Shown piece after piece: positions 17,874 to 26,876 of a DNA stretch of 64,000 bases (position 1 is its first letter; every line of letters starts with the position of its first letter). Both the position numbers and the translations under genes were made by a program. The stretch spans positions 124,001-188,000 of the forward strand of contig CAVULE010000013.1 of NCBI GenBank assembly GCA_963742315.1, in the 5' to 3' direction. The stretch comes from AV69 sp963742315. Lineage in GTDB: Bacteria > Verrucomicrobiota > Verrucomicrobiia > Chthoniobacterales > UBA10450. Below the pieces are notes generated by a model. It was given only the letters and a program-made list of their open reading frames with translations, was not told where the DNA came from and searched no databases.

Positions 17874-19355
17874 GTGCTATCTTTCTTGCCGAAAGCGCGC
17901 TGGGATGAACGCGCAGCGGCGCATTTGCTGAATCGTGCAGCATTCGGTGGAACGCGGGAAGAAATCAGCGCGACCTTTGCCAAAGGCCTCGAGGGTGCGG
18001 TGCACGACTTGATTGAAGTAGGAGCGAGCGCTTACAACGTGCCCGCGCCGGATTGGGCGCGTCCGCGCGATCTGCGCGCGATCCGAACGGAAGCGCGGGC
18101 CGCGAAACAAAGCGGCGACGCCTCGAAAATGCACGAGGCGCGCAAGATGGAAGGCGACGAATTGGTCGATCTGCGTCGCTGGTGGCTGGAACAGATCGCG
18201 ACCACGCCGGCGCCGTTAGTGGAAAAAATGACACTTTTCTGGCACGGCCATTTCGCCACCAGTGTGGAGAAGGTGAAGGACGGCTACTGGATGTGGCTGC
18301 AAAACGATACCCTTCGCCATCACGCCCTCGGCAATTTCGTGGCCCTGACGAAAGCGATCTCGCGCGATCCGGCGATGATGATCTACCTCGATCTTCCACA
18401 AAGCCGGCGGGAACATCCTAACGAGAATTGGGCACGGGAGCTAATGGAATTGTTTACCGTTGGCATCGGTAACTACACCGAACAAGACGTGCGTGAGTCG
18501 GCCCGTGCTTTTACTGGTTATCGGCTTGATCTCGCGACTCAGCGTTTCCGGTCTGCCCCTAATCAGCACGACGCCGGGGCGAAAAATTTTCAGGGACGCG
18601 CTGGCAACTTCAACGGTGACGACATCATCGACATTCTAACCAAACAACCGGCCTGTGCGGAATTCATCGGTCGTAAAATTTGCCGGTATTTCATCGAGGA
18701 CGAACCATCGGTGCAGTTGGTCAATCTGGTGGCCGAGCGCATGCGCGCGCACAATTTCGAAATGAAGCCACTGCTCTGGGAGATCTTTTGCTCGGAGGAG
18801 TTTCATTCGGAGCGGGTTATGCGATCGCAGATCAAAACCCCCACCCAATTCATTGTTCAGACCTGCAAGGTGCTCGGCTGTGAGTTGCCGGCTCCGCACA
18901 TTGTGCAAAATGCCATGCGGCAAATGGGACAAACCCTTTTCGCGCCTCCGAACGTGAAAGGCTGGGACGGCGGGAAAAGCTGGATCAGCACTTCCACGCT
19001 GCTTTTTCGAAACAACTTCGCGAACTACTTGATTAATGGTGACGCTATTTTGCCGGGGGCAATAAAGAGACAGGGCGGCGATCTTGGTTTCCGTGCGGGC
19101 GCGGGTGGAACGCTGGCAGAAGAAGTCCATCGTGTTCCCATTGACGTAAACAAGATCGTGCGACCGGAGGTGCGCGAAAATCCCGAAAAATTGATTGCCG
19201 AACTCAGCCGGCGCGTTTTGCAAACAGAGCCGCCAGCGAGAGACGCTGTGACGTTCTCGAAATTTCTCGAGGAGCGCGATGCCAGTGCGGAAGATGCGAC
19301 CATTCGCGGCTTAATCCATTTGATGATGAGCACTCCACTTTACCAACTGGCATGA
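17874..19355 (+). CDS. DUF1800 family protein
   Basis: A 493-residue protein of the DUF1800 family, which is frequent in Planctomycetes and Verrucomicrobia and almost always encoded next to a DUF1501 gene, as here. Seen: AAHLLNRAAFGGTREEI at the N-terminus, WWLEQIATT, LVEKMTLFWHGHFATS, ENWARELMELFTVGIGNYTE, FTGYRL and NVKGWDGGKSWISTSTLL, all family blocks. The start is GTG. There is no obvious signal peptide in this form. The biochemical role is unknown; secreted, cell-surface or protein-modifying roles have been suggested for the pair. An H1 hairpin lies between it and its partner. Confidence 0.9.
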   Translation: MLSFLPKARWDERAAAHLLNRAAFGGTREEISATFAKGLEGAVHDLIEVGASAYNVPAPDWARPRDLRAIRTEARAAKQSGDASKMHEARKMEGDELVDLRRWWLEQIATTPAPLVEKMTLFWHGHFATSVEKVKDGYWMWLQNDTLRHHALGNFVALTKAISRDPAMMIYLDLPQSRREHPNENWARELMELFTVGIGNYTEQDVRESARAFTGYRLDLATQRFRSAPNQHDAGAKNFQGRAGNFNGDDIIDILTKQPACAEFIGRKICRYFIEDEPSVQLVNLVAERMRAHNFEMKPLLWEIFCSEEFHSERVMRSQIKTPTQFIVQTCKVLGCELPAPHIVQNAMRQMGQTLFAPPNVKGWDGGKSWISTSTLLFRNNFANYLINGDAILPGAIKRQGGDLGFRAGAGGTLAEEVHRVPIDVNKIVRPEVRENPEKLIAELSRRVLQTEPPARDAVTFSKFLEERDASAEDATIRGLIHLMMSTPLYQLA

Positions 19356-19364
19356 ATAAAAGGA

Positions 19365-19453
19365 CCCGTCATCCCGAGCGCAGTCGAGGGATCCCGTTGA
19401 AGTTCCCTCAAAGATTTCGCGACGGGATCCCTCGACGTTGCTCGGGATGACAA
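19365..19453. repeat. H1 hairpin repeat, TCCC/GGGA type, inside an operon
   Basis: CGTCATCCCGAGCGCAGTCG, GGGATCCCG on the left; CGGGATCCCTCGACG to CTCGGGATGACAAG on the right. It lies between the DUF1800 stop and the DUF1501 start, so it should be transcribed as a stem-loop. Confidence 0.85.
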
Positions 19454-19462
19454 GTGCTTGTT

Positions 19463-20788
19463 ATGAAAACGAACCCTACCCTTCAAACCCGTCGTAAATT
19501 TTTGCGCACCTCCGTCCTGGGCGCGGCCGCCAGCTGGACCCTGCCGGTTTTCATTGAGAAAACATTTTTCGCGCTCAACGCCCTCGCCGCCGACGCGATC
19601 ACCCAAACCGTCACGGGAAAAGACGGCACCATTCTCGTTGTCCTTCAGTTGGCCGGTGGTAACGATGGCTTGAACACCGTTATCCCATTCGCAGAGGACA
19701 ATTATCACCGGGTCCGTCCGAAACTGGCCTTGCCGGCGGACAAAGTTTTGAAGCTTGATTCCTACGTTGGTTTGAATCCGCGGCTAACGGGATTGAAGAC
19801 GCTGCATGATTCAGGGGAACTCGCGATTGTTCAAGGTGTCGGCTATCCGAATCCCAACCGCTCGCATTTCCGGTCCACCGAAATTTGGCAAACGGCATCG
19901 GACGCGAATCAATTTTCCAGCGAAGGCTGGATTGGGCGCTATTTCGATAATTGTTGTAGCGGCGCGGATCCGACCGTGGGCCTCGCAATCGGTGATCAAT
20001 CGCCCCAGGCGTTTTCAGCCAAGAATCCGACGGGGGTGACTCTTTCAAGACCCGAGCAATTTCGCTGGAAGGCATCAACCGGCGCGGACGGCAAGCCGTT
20101 AAGCGACGAAGAAACATTTTATCGGCAACTCATCGGTGCGGCCCAGGAAAACATACCGACAGACGGAAGCTCAATCTCTTCGTTGCCGGGAAAAATGCAC
20201 AATGGCGCGAGCACGGAAGATTTTTTGAGACGCACTGCGCTCGATGCCCAGCTCAGTTCCGACAAAATTTTGGCGATCGCACGCAAGTATAAATCGAACG
20301 TGCCGTATCCACCGGGTTCGCTGGGCGCGAGCTTCAATTTGATTGCGCGGATGATCGCAGGCGGATTGCCGACGCGGGTCTATTATGCCAGCCAGGGCGG
20401 ATTCGATACTCACGCCGGGCAAATCGGTTCGCACGATCGGCTGCTGGGTGTGATTGACGATGCGATCGCGGCGTTTGTCGCGGACCTAAAGCAGCAGGGG
20501 AATTTCCAGCGTGTGTTGCTGATGACATTCAGTGAGTTTGGGCGCCGCGTCGGGGAAAATGCGAACAATGGAACCGATCACGGCACGGCGGCGCCGATGT
20601 TTCTCGTCGGCGGTGCAGTGAAGCCGGGGTTGTTCGGGAAACACCCGAGCCTGACTGATCTCGATAATGGCGATTTGAAATTCAACACCGATTTTCGCAC
20701 CGTTTACGCAACGGTCTTGGATAAATGGCTGGGTGCGCCGAGTCAGCTCGTCCTCGGGAAAAAGTTTTCCACGCTTCCGATTGTGTAG
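19463..20788 (+). CDS. DUF1501 family protein with Tat signal
   Basis: About 441 residues. The N-terminus QTRRKFLRTSVLGAAASWTL is a twin-arginine signal (RRKFLRT), so the folded protein is exported. The body has the alkaline-phosphatase-like DUF1501 blocks: LVVLQLAGGNDGLNTVIPF, NRSHFRSTEIWQTA, YYASQGGFDTHAGQ, FSEFGRRVGENANNGTDHGT and AAPMFLVGGAVKPG. His and Asp residues in these blocks suggest a metal-dependent hydrolase fold. It is the usual partner of DUF1800 immediately upstream. The ATG at 19463 is preferred over the GTG at 19454 because the repeat arm ends just before it. Confidence 0.92.
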   Translation: MKTNPTLQTRRKFLRTSVLGAAASWTLPVFIEKTFFALNALAADAITQTVTGKDGTILVVLQLAGGNDGLNTVIPFAEDNYHRVRPKLALPADKVLKLDSYVGLNPRLTGLKTLHDSGELAIVQGVGYPNPNRSHFRSTEIWQTASDANQFSSEGWIGRYFDNCCSGADPTVGLAIGDQSPQAFSAKNPTGVTLSRPEQFRWKASTGADGKPLSDEETFYRQLIGAAQENIPTDGSSISSLPGKMHNGASTEDFLRRTALDAQLSSDKILAIARKYKSNVPYPPGSLGASFNLIARMIAGGLPTRVYYASQGGFDTHAGQIGSHDRLLGVIDDAIAAFVADLKQQGNFQRVLLMTFSEFGRRVGENANNGTDHGTAAPMFLVGGAVKPGLFGKHPSLTDLDNGDLKFNTDFRTVYATVLDKWLGAPSQLVLGKKFSTLPIV

Positions 20789-20861
20789 GCGTCTGGTGAG
20801 TGGCTTTTGAGGAATAGTGGCGATAAAACCGATCCGTCTGTTGATGGTCTCGAACAGCCTC

Positions 20862-21001
20862 CTTTGTCATGTCGAGCGAAGTCGAGACATCTCTAACTAT
20901 TTTGGTCGAAGCAGGACTGCGCCTTCCTCGAGTTAATTAAAGCGCTGTCGATCTGTTTCTCACGACCGACGCAGCCGTGGCTGCAACGCAGGTTGCCGCT
21001 A
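20862..21001. repeat. H1 half-unit and a TGTAGC-type hairpin
   Basis: 20862-20905: CTTTGTCATGTCGAGCGAAG with GACATCTCTAACTATTTT, one arm identical in type to the right-hand ends of the GIY-YIG elements. 20970-21001: GCCGTGGCTGCAACGCAGG to GCCGCTACAG. No gene fits in 20789-20998. Confidence 0.75.
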
Positions 21002-22042
21002 CAGTAATTCCTCAAAAATCCGCATCCAGTTTCGGAAAAGAATTTTTTCGATTTGCCCATCGTTGAATCCGCGTTCGATCAACTTGGCAGTCAAATTTCG
21101 AGCGTGGCCGTGATGCAAAAGATCGGGAATGAAGTGCACATTAGGAAACTTTTGGTGAAACTTCACGCGTTCCTCTTCCGACCAGCGCCGGTAAATGAAT
21201 TCGAAGAAATCGAAACCGATACCAACGCCGTCGATGCCAATCAGGTCTATGACGTAGGCGACGTGATCGACATAGCGATCCAGGGTCGAATCTTCTTTTT
21301 TTGGACTAACAAGAACAGAATTGATTCCGATCACGCCGCCGCGCGCGCCCACCATTTTAATCTGCTCGTCGCTGATGTTGCGCTCGATGTCGTAGTACTT
21401 GCGCGCGTTGGTGTGCGAAACAATCACCGGTCGGGTGGTGTTTTCCAAAATGTCGTCGAAGCCGGCCGGGTTGATGTGCGCAAGATCGAGAATCACGCCG
21501 ATTCGTTCGCATTCCCGGACCAGCTCACATCCGAAGGCCGTCAGTCCTTTGGGCGACGATCCGGTGGGTACGAAAACCCCGCCGCTGCCGGCGGCATTGC
21601 TGCGCGCATGGGTAAGACCGATGACACGTAGCCCCAATTCGTAGAAAATGTAGACCAAATTAAGATCAGTCCCGATCGGCTCGGCCCCCTCCATCGTAAT
21701 TAGAAGCCCTATTTTTCCCTGCTCGCGTGCGTGTTTGATCTCCGCGTAGGATCGGCAAATCGTGAATCGATCACAGCGCTCGACCTCGACATAGATTCGC
21801 GCCACCTGCGCGAGCGCTACCTCCAACGCTTTGGCCGGTATATATTGATCTTCGATGTAAATGCCGGCCGCTGCCGTCCCGATATCGCCCGCTTCAAATT
21901 CCGGGAGAAAATCGCTCGCCAGGACATTTTTGCGGTCGCGATTGTCGTACAAGAACATGGGCAAATCGAAGTGCAGATCGACCATGCCCTGGCCGTGCAG
22001 GCGCCTGATTCGCTCTTCGGTCGATTCCGGTGAGGGATCCAT
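20999..22042 (-). CDS. Membrane dipeptidase (peptidase M19)
   Basis: A 347-residue zinc dipeptidase of the renal-dipeptidase family. Metal and catalytic motifs: MVDLHFDLP (HxD; F replaces the usual N), LLITMEGAEPI (bridging Glu), LGLRVIGLTHARSN, VILDLAHINP (His), PVIVSHTNARK (His) and GIDGVGIGFDFFE (Asp). Such enzymes cleave dipeptides and some beta-lactams; family members also act on D-amino acid dipeptides. There is no signal peptide, so it is likely cytoplasmic. The CHASE2 gene ends 4 bases upstream of its start, so the two are co-transcribed. Confidence 0.9.
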   Translation of the reverse strand: MDPSPESTEERIRRLHGQGMVDLHFDLPMFLYDNRDRKNVLASDFLPEFEAGDIGTAAAGIYIEDQYIPAKALEVALAQVARIYVEVERCDRFTICRSYAEIKHAREQGKIGLLITMEGAEPIGTDLNLVYIFYELGLRVIGLTHARSNAAGSGGVFVPTGSSPKGLTAFGCELVRECERIGVILDLAHINPAGFDDILENTTRPVIVSHTNARKYYDIERNISDEQIKMVGARGGVIGINSVLVSPKKEDSTLDRYVDHVAYVIDLIGIDGVGIGFDFFEFIYRRWSEEERVKFHQKFPNVHFIPDLLHHGHARNLTAKLIERGFNDGQIEKILFRNWMRIFEELL

Positions 22043-22045
22043 GCG

Positions 22046-23275
22046 CTAGGGCGCCGGGGGTGGGACTGCGATTTCCGTTGCTTCTGCTCGATGTTTTGGC
22101 CGCGGCCAAACGAAGGCGAGAAGACCGAGTAACCAGGCTGTTCCCAAGGGAACAAGCCCGGGAACCCAAATTGTGTAGCGCGCCATTACTGTGAATGCGA
22201 TCAGGCAATAGGCCGCGGTGAAAGCGATCAGGCCGAGAACGAGGTCGATGCGCGAGGCCCGGACCGCGCGCGAAGCGAGCAGTGCGATGAACAAGACCAC
22301 TGCGCCGTCAAATAGCACGCTGACGCGACGGACAAAATGGTTGGATTGCAAGGTAGCGATGGTAGCAGCGAAAACGTCGGCCGGTGCGAGTAGATTTGAA
22401 GGGGTGCGCGCAAGAATCAAATCCTCGTGCAGGCTTTCCAATGCGGGGTTCTTTTGTCGTTGCTGCGCGAGCAAGAGCAACTCATTCAACGTGAAACGAC
22501 GTCCGAGTTTCGACCAATTTGGATTCACCATCAGCGTGCCATCCCAGTTGATTGGAATTTTGCGACCGCCTGGCAGCGCGATGTGGGAACCGACTTCGAT
22601 TTGCACTTCGCTCATTGGAACGCGCGCCCAGGTCAAGAAGGCTTGCAGAGCAAAGGCTGGGATAACTTCGCCACGATAATTAAAAAGCAACGGCACGCGC
22701 GTCGTCGTTTCATCCGGCAAGTTGACGTAACCGATTGTAGAAATCAGTCGCAAATCCTCGTCGGGTTGACGCTGAATCCCGGTGAAAGTGGGGAGATCTC
22801 CGCGCCGCCCGCTCACATGGGGGAAGCCCGGTATTTCCGCTGGCGGCGCATCCGGGTCGGGCGTCGACGTTAGTTCGGCCGAGAGCAGCAGCTTGGGGAC
22901 CCGCATTGCCTGATCGAGAAAAACCTGTTCCTGGTTCTTGTCGCGCTCGCGCCATTTCAAGGGTGGTTCAACTGCAACCACAGTCGGCTTGAATTCGAGA
23001 ATGCCCTGGAAAAAGAGCGCGAACTCGAGCGGTGAGACCGCACCGGCGTTAGGACGCCACTCGGGAGAATTGCTCGGCACCTGTTGATTAGGCTGCGTTT
23101 CAACGGTCGGGCTGCCGCCGATTTCGACTACCGTCAATGGCGCATGATCGCCGGATGCAGGAGTATTTCGCAACAACCAATCGAGAAAAAATGCGTCTGC
23201 CTTATCCACGTAGGGATCGCGGGCCAGCAGCAAAGCCGCTAGCACAACGGCGACGGCGAGAAGAAGACGCTGCAT
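22046..23275 (-). CDS. CHASE2-domain membrane protein without output domain
   Basis: A 409-residue protein with an N-terminal membrane anchor (LLLAVAVVLAALLLARDP) and a periplasmic CHASE2 sensor domain (FFLDWLLRNT, ISPLEFALFFQ-like block GAVSPLEFALFFQGI, STIGYVNLPDETTTRVPLLF, IPINWDGTLMVNP). Three membrane helices follow at the C-terminus (about residues 315-390), then a short proline-rich tail. CHASE2 is normally linked to a cyclase, kinase or GGDEF domain; here the protein ends after the helices. It may pass its signal to a separate partner; the M19 dipeptidase next to it is the only operon mate seen. Confidence 0.85.
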   Translation of the reverse strand: MQRLLLAVAVVLAALLLARDPYVDKADAFFLDWLLRNTPASGDHAPLTVVEIGGSPTVETQPNQQVPSNSPEWRPNAGAVSPLEFALFFQGILEFKPTVVAVEPPLKWRERDKNQEQVFLDQAMRVPKLLLSAELTSTPDPDAPPAEIPGFPHVSGRRGDLPTFTGIQRQPDEDLRLISTIGYVNLPDETTTRVPLLFNYRGEVIPAFALQAFLTWARVPMSEVQIEVGSHIALPGGRKIPINWDGTLMVNPNWSKLGRRFTLNELLLLAQQRQKNPALESLHEDLILARTPSNLLAPADVFAATIATLQSNHFVRRVSVLFDGAVVLFIALLASRAVRASRIDLVLGLIAFTAAYCLIAFTVMARYTIWVPGLVPLGTAWLLGLLAFVWPRPKHRAEATEIAVPPPAP

Positions 23276-23360
23276 CGGGCGCGAAATTAGAAATGGCGCG
23301 ATGCAAAAACAAATTTAATCGTGGGGAAATCCCGGAGGCAGCCCTTTCCCATCAACACTT

Positions 23361-23457
23361 CCTGTCATGTCGAGCTCTAATTTTCTTTCTGCTAAAAGCT
23401 TGAGATTCCGGGGCCCATTCGACTTGCCGCAGAGCTGGCTACCCCTGGAATGACAGA
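23361..23457. repeat. Degenerate H1 hairpin repeat
   Basis: CCTGTCATGTCGAGCTCTAA on the left and CCTGGAATGACAGAAAA on the right; the inner arms have decayed. First unit of the repeat-rich block 23276-24589. Confidence 0.6.
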
Positions 23458-23520
23458 AAACGACGGGCGACAGCAACGCCGCCGTCTTTCCCATCACGTC
23501 GAAAGTTATTATCATGTGGG

Positions 23521-23570
23521 TTCTCGGAGAATAGTTAGAGATTCCTCGACTTCGCTCGGAATGACAAAGA
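23521..23570. repeat. H1 half-unit (TIR-type, solitary)
   Basis: TTCTCGGAGAATAGTTAGAG then ATTCCTCGACTTCGCTCGGA and ATGACAAAG. It begins with the last codons of the GIY-YIG gene (GTTCTCGGAGAATAG), so it looks like the 3' end of a further, otherwise deleted nuclease element. Confidence 0.8.
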
Positions 23571-23618
23571 CGGCAGAGAACGAGCCGACCACACTATCGC
23601 TGCCCCCTTCAATGCCCT

Positions 23619-24003
23619 TTCTGTCATGTCGAGCGAAGTCGAGACATCTCTAACTATTCTCCGAGAACTTCTGGCGCGAGATCGTTCCACCGTGGGTTCA
23701 TCGTTACGATCAATCCCACTTTCTTCGATCGCGACCATTTCTTGAGCTGCTTTTCGCGTGCGATTGCATCCTGCACATTTGTGCAGTGCTCGTAATAGAC
23801 CAATTTTCGGCAACGATAATTCGCCGTAAAACCTGGAATCTCTCCGGCGCGATGCTCGCTGATCCTGCGCGCTAAATCATTGGTCTGCCAATGTAGAGCA
23901 CGCTGTCATACTCATTCGTGACGATGTAGACCCAGAAGTTATAGTCCTGTGGCAACGAAAATAGTTAGAGATTCCTCGACTACGCTCGGAATGACAAAAG
24001 GAA
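23619..24003 (-). mobile_element. GIY-YIG element copy A (terminal inverted repeats + decayed nuclease)
   Basis: The unit runs from CTGTCATGTCGAGCGAAGTC (right end, 23619-23661) to CGCTCGGAATGACAAAAG (left end, 23958-24003). These are ~43-base imperfect inverted copies of the H1 arm, with only the GIY-YIG ORF between them. The layout is identical to copy B 50 bases away. Classifying it as a mobile element is inference from structure and copy number. Confidence 0.65.
23654..23955 (-). pseudogene. GIY-YIG nuclease, copy A, frameshifted
   Basis: Close to copy B over its whole length. It begins LPQDYNFWVYIVTNEYDSVL with TTG where copy B has ATG. A single-base deletion at the YIGMTND motif (CATTGGTCTGCC against CATTGGTCATGCC, near 23880) shifts the frame; the remainder reads TNDLARRISEHRAGEI and REKQLKKWSRSKKV in another frame. 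The stop is the TAG that forms part of the flanking repeat. Inactive as it stands, unless the deletion is a sequencing error. Confidence 0.85.
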
Positions 24004-24051
24004 CGGAGAATCCGCGGTGGAGGATATCGCTACCCCGGTTCAGTGCTCCCT

Positions 24052-24433
24052 TTTGTCATGTCGAGCGAAGTCGAGACATCTCTAACTATTCTCCGAGAAC
24101 TCCTGGCGCGAGATCCTTCCAGCGCGGGTTCATTGTTGCGATCAACGCCACTTTTTTCTCTCGCGACCATTTCTTAAGCTGTTTTTCCCGCGCAATCGCG
24201 TCTCGCACATCTGTGCAATGTTCGTAATAGACGAGCTTTCTGCAGCGGTAGTCCGCCGTAAACCCGGGAATTTCACCGGCGCGATGCTCGCTGATCCTGC
24301 GCGCTAAATCATTGGTCATGCCAATGTAAAGAACGCTGTCATGCTCATTCGTGACGATGTAGACCCAAAAGTTATAGTCCTGTGGCATCGAAAATAGTTA
24401 GAGATTCCTCGACTACGCTCGGAAGGACAAAAG
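24052..24433 (-). mobile_element. GIY-YIG element copy B (terminal inverted repeats + intact nuclease)
   Basis: A ~380-base unit. Right end 24052-24095 (TTTTGTCATGTCGAGCGAAG ... ATCTCTAACTATTCTC); left end, read on the minus strand from 24433, CTTTTGTCCTTCCGAGCGTA ... ATCTCTAACTATTTTCG, six bases before the ATG. The two ends match over about 43 bases with compensatory differences in each arm. The nuclease stop codon TAG lies within the right repeat. No transposase or other gene is present. Confidence 0.7.
24086..24388 (-). CDS. GIY-YIG endonuclease, copy B, intact
   Basis: A 100-residue stand-alone GIY-YIG domain of the YhbQ/UPF0213-like kind. Active-site parts: WVYIVTNEHDSVLYIGMTND (the GIY and YIG strands as VYI and YIG), DLARRISEHR (catalytic Arg), YEHCTDVRDAIAREKQLKKW (metal-binding Glu) and a late MNPRW (Asn). 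Enzymes of this fold make nicks or breaks in DNA, and many belong to homing or mobile elements. The coding region fills the space between two inverted repeats exactly; promoter signals would have to lie in the left repeat. Paralogues: copy A (frameshifted), copy C at 29317-29661. Confidence 0.93.
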   Translation of the reverse strand: MPQDYNFWVYIVTNEHDSVLYIGMTNDLARRISEHRAGEIPGFTADYRCRKLVYYEHCTDVRDAIAREKQLKKWSREKKVALIATMNPRWKDLAPGVLGE

Positions 24434-24482
24434 GACGGAGAATCCGCGGTGGAGGATATCGCTACCCGGGTTCAGTGGTCCC

Positions 24483-24540
24483 TCTTGTCATGTCGAGCGA
24501 ATACGGCAGTCCGGCTCGGACCGAGACATCTCTGACCATT
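24483..24540. repeat. H1 half-unit with GTCCGAGCCGGAC-type insert
   Basis: TCTTGTCATGTCGAGCGAAT, then AGTCCGGCTCGGACC, then GAGACATCTCTGACCATTTA. The mini-hairpin replaces the short loop of the arm, as in 81-185, 27676-27778, 34174-34277 and 46880-46985. Confidence 0.8.
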
Positions 24541-24589
24541 TAGTCATCCTCAACCGGCGGAGAATGACTTTTTATCGATACGCTCTAAG

Positions 24590-26823
24590 ATGCCCTTCTC
24601 GCTAATGAAACAATTCGATATTTCCGTGCTCATGACCGATGAGCTGCGCGCATTTCTGCAGGGCGCGCACCCGGATCCGTTTCGCATCCTCGGGCCGCAT
24701 CGATTGCGTGACGATGTTTTGGTCCGCGTTTTCCGCCCCGACGCACGCGAGGTTTCAATCAAACTCAACCACAATGGTTCGGTTGTTCCCGCGGAGAAAA
24801 TCCAGGGTGAAGGCCTTTTTCAAGCCACGCTGGAGAAATGCCCGCGTGATGTTTTTACACCCTGGAAATCAAACGGTGGGATGGCAGTGAACAGATCACC
24901 CGAGACCCCTATTCCTATGGCGTGATCATGGGCGAAGTGGACATTCATCTCTTCGCCGAAGGCCAACATTGGCGCCTTTACGACAAATTCGGCGCGCATC
25001 TTCGCAAGATCGGTGACGACACTGGCGTTTACTTCGCCGTCTGGGCACCGAACGCCCAGCGCGTCAGTGTGGTTGGGGATTTCAATGGCTGGGATGGCCG
25101 GGTTCACGCCATGCGCAAGTTGATCGGCAGCGGCATCTGGGAATTGTTCATTCCCGGTATCGGTGAAAACGCGCACTACAAATTTGAGATCCGCACCGGA
25201 AGTGGCGCGATTTTCCTGAAAAGCGATCCGTTCGCCTTTTTTAGCCAGCATGGCAAGGAGACCGCCTCGCTGGTCTACGATCTGAGTCGTTATCGCTGGG
25301 CCGACGCCGCCTGGATGGAGGCGCGCCGTTCGAAAAATATGCCGCGCAGTCCGCTGAGTATTTATGAGGTCCACCTCGGATCGTGGCGGCGCAAAGCGGA
25401 AGAGGGGAATCGTTTCCTCAGCTACCTCGAACTGGCGGATACCCTTTTGCCGTATGTCCTCGAGATGGGTTACACCCACATCGAATTAATGCCGGTGGCG
25501 GAACATCCCTTCGAAGGTTCCTGGGGTTATCAGGTCACTAGTTATTACGCGCCCACCAGCCGCTTCGGAAAACCAGACGAGTTTCGGCATTTTATCGACC
25601 GCTGTCATCAGGCCGGGATCGGCGTGATTATGGACTGGGTCCCGGCGCATTTTCCGAAGGATGCTCACGGTCTGGCTGAATTTGATGGCACTGATCTTTA
25701 CGAGCACATGGACCCGCGCCAGGGCGAGCAACCGGATTGGGGCACGCTCGTTTTTAACTTCGGACGCAATGAGGTCCGCAATTTTCTCATCGCAAACGCG
25801 CTCTACTGGCTCGACCAATATCACATCGACGGTCTGCGCGTGGATGCGGTCGCTTCGATGCTCTATCTCGACTATTCGCGCAAGGAAGGGCAATGGATCC
25901 CGAATGCTTTTGGGGGCCGCGAAAATCTTGATGCCGTTTATTTCCTGAAACGCTTCAACGAAGTTTGCTACGAGCGCTTCCCCGGGATCATGACCATCGC
26001 CGAGGAATCAACCGCGTGGCCCGGCGTGTCACGCCCGACCTACCTTGGCGGACTCGGGTTCGGCTTTAAATGGAATATGGGCTGGATGCACGACTTTCTC
26101 CATTACATGCAGCTTGATCCGATTTACCGGCGGTTTCATCAGGGAAACATTACCTTCTCGCTCCTCTACGCTTTTCAGGAGCATTTCATTCTGGTGTTGA
26201 GCCACGATGAAGTTGTTTATGGGAAACGATCGCTGCTCTCGAAGATGCCGGGGGATGTCTGGCAAAAGTTCGCCAATTTACGGATGTTTTATGCCTGGAT
26301 GTTCGGACATCCGGGGAAAAAGCTTCTTTTTATGGGTTGCGAATTCGGGCAATGGCGGGAATGGAACCATGACACGTCGTTGGATTGGGGGTTACTGCAA
26401 TCGCCGTTGCACGATGGGCTACGCCGCCTGGTTCAGCACTTGAATTATCTCTACAAAAGCGAGCCGGCGCTTTGGGATTTGGACGATGCCTACGAGGGAT
26501 TCGAATGGATTGATTTCCACGATGCCGAAAATAGCGTTGTCGCGTGGATGCGGAAATCCCGTGAGGGCGAGATCATCGTCTTTATCGTAAACGCCACGCC
26601 GGTGGTGCATTACAGCTACCACATTGGCGCTCCGGGGGCCGGTTTTTATCGTGAAATCATCAATACGGATGCCGAGACTTATGGCGGTAGCAATGTGGGC
26701 AATCTCGGCGGGATCACTGCGACGGACGAACCCTGGCAGGGGCGGGAGCATTCGCTTCGTGTCAACCTTCCGCCGCTGGCCACGGTTGCTCTGAAAAGAG
26801 AAAAAGAAAGTCTTGCTTCCTGA
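24590..26823 (+). CDS. glgB: 1,4-alpha-glucan branching enzyme, frameshifted
   Basis: Together the two frames encode a normal ~740-residue GlgB, which makes alpha-1,6 branches in glycogen. Frame 1 (from 24590) covers the N1 region (FLQGAHPDPFRILGPH). At the T5 run 24852-24856 one base appears to be missing. The reading continues in another frame as YTLEIKRWDGSEQITRDPYS and joins VIMGEVDIHLFAEG. The CBM48 domain follows (VYFAVWAPNAQRVSVVGDFN), then the GH13 core with MDWVPAHFP, DGLRVDAVASMLYLDYSR (nucleophile Asp), IAEESTAWPGVS (acid Glu) and VLSHDEVVYGK (Asp). All catalytic residues are intact. The break may be a sequencing error in the T run or a true loss of function. No other glg gene is nearby. 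Confidence 0.88.
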
Positions 26824-26840
26824 GGCGGCTTCTTGGTAGC

Positions 26841-26855
26841 TTATAGTTTCTATAA
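26841..26855. promoter_or_regulatory. AT-rich inverted repeat upstream of the pseudopilin gene
   Basis: TTATAG-TTT-CTATAA, a perfect 6-base inverted repeat, followed by an unusually AT-rich leader just 21 bases before the ATG. It could be a promoter core or operator. No matching -35 box at the usual spacing is convincing. Confidence 0.3.
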
Positions 26856-26876
26856 ATTAACACTAAATCCCTCTCT

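Noticed and set aside
23276..24589. Possible CRISPR array
   Set aside because: Repeats are long, inverted and irregularly spaced with genes between them; there are no regular spacers and no cas genes.
24852..24856. Programmed frameshift in glgB
   Set aside because: There is a short T run but no stimulatory structure or family precedent; sequencing error or mutation is simpler.
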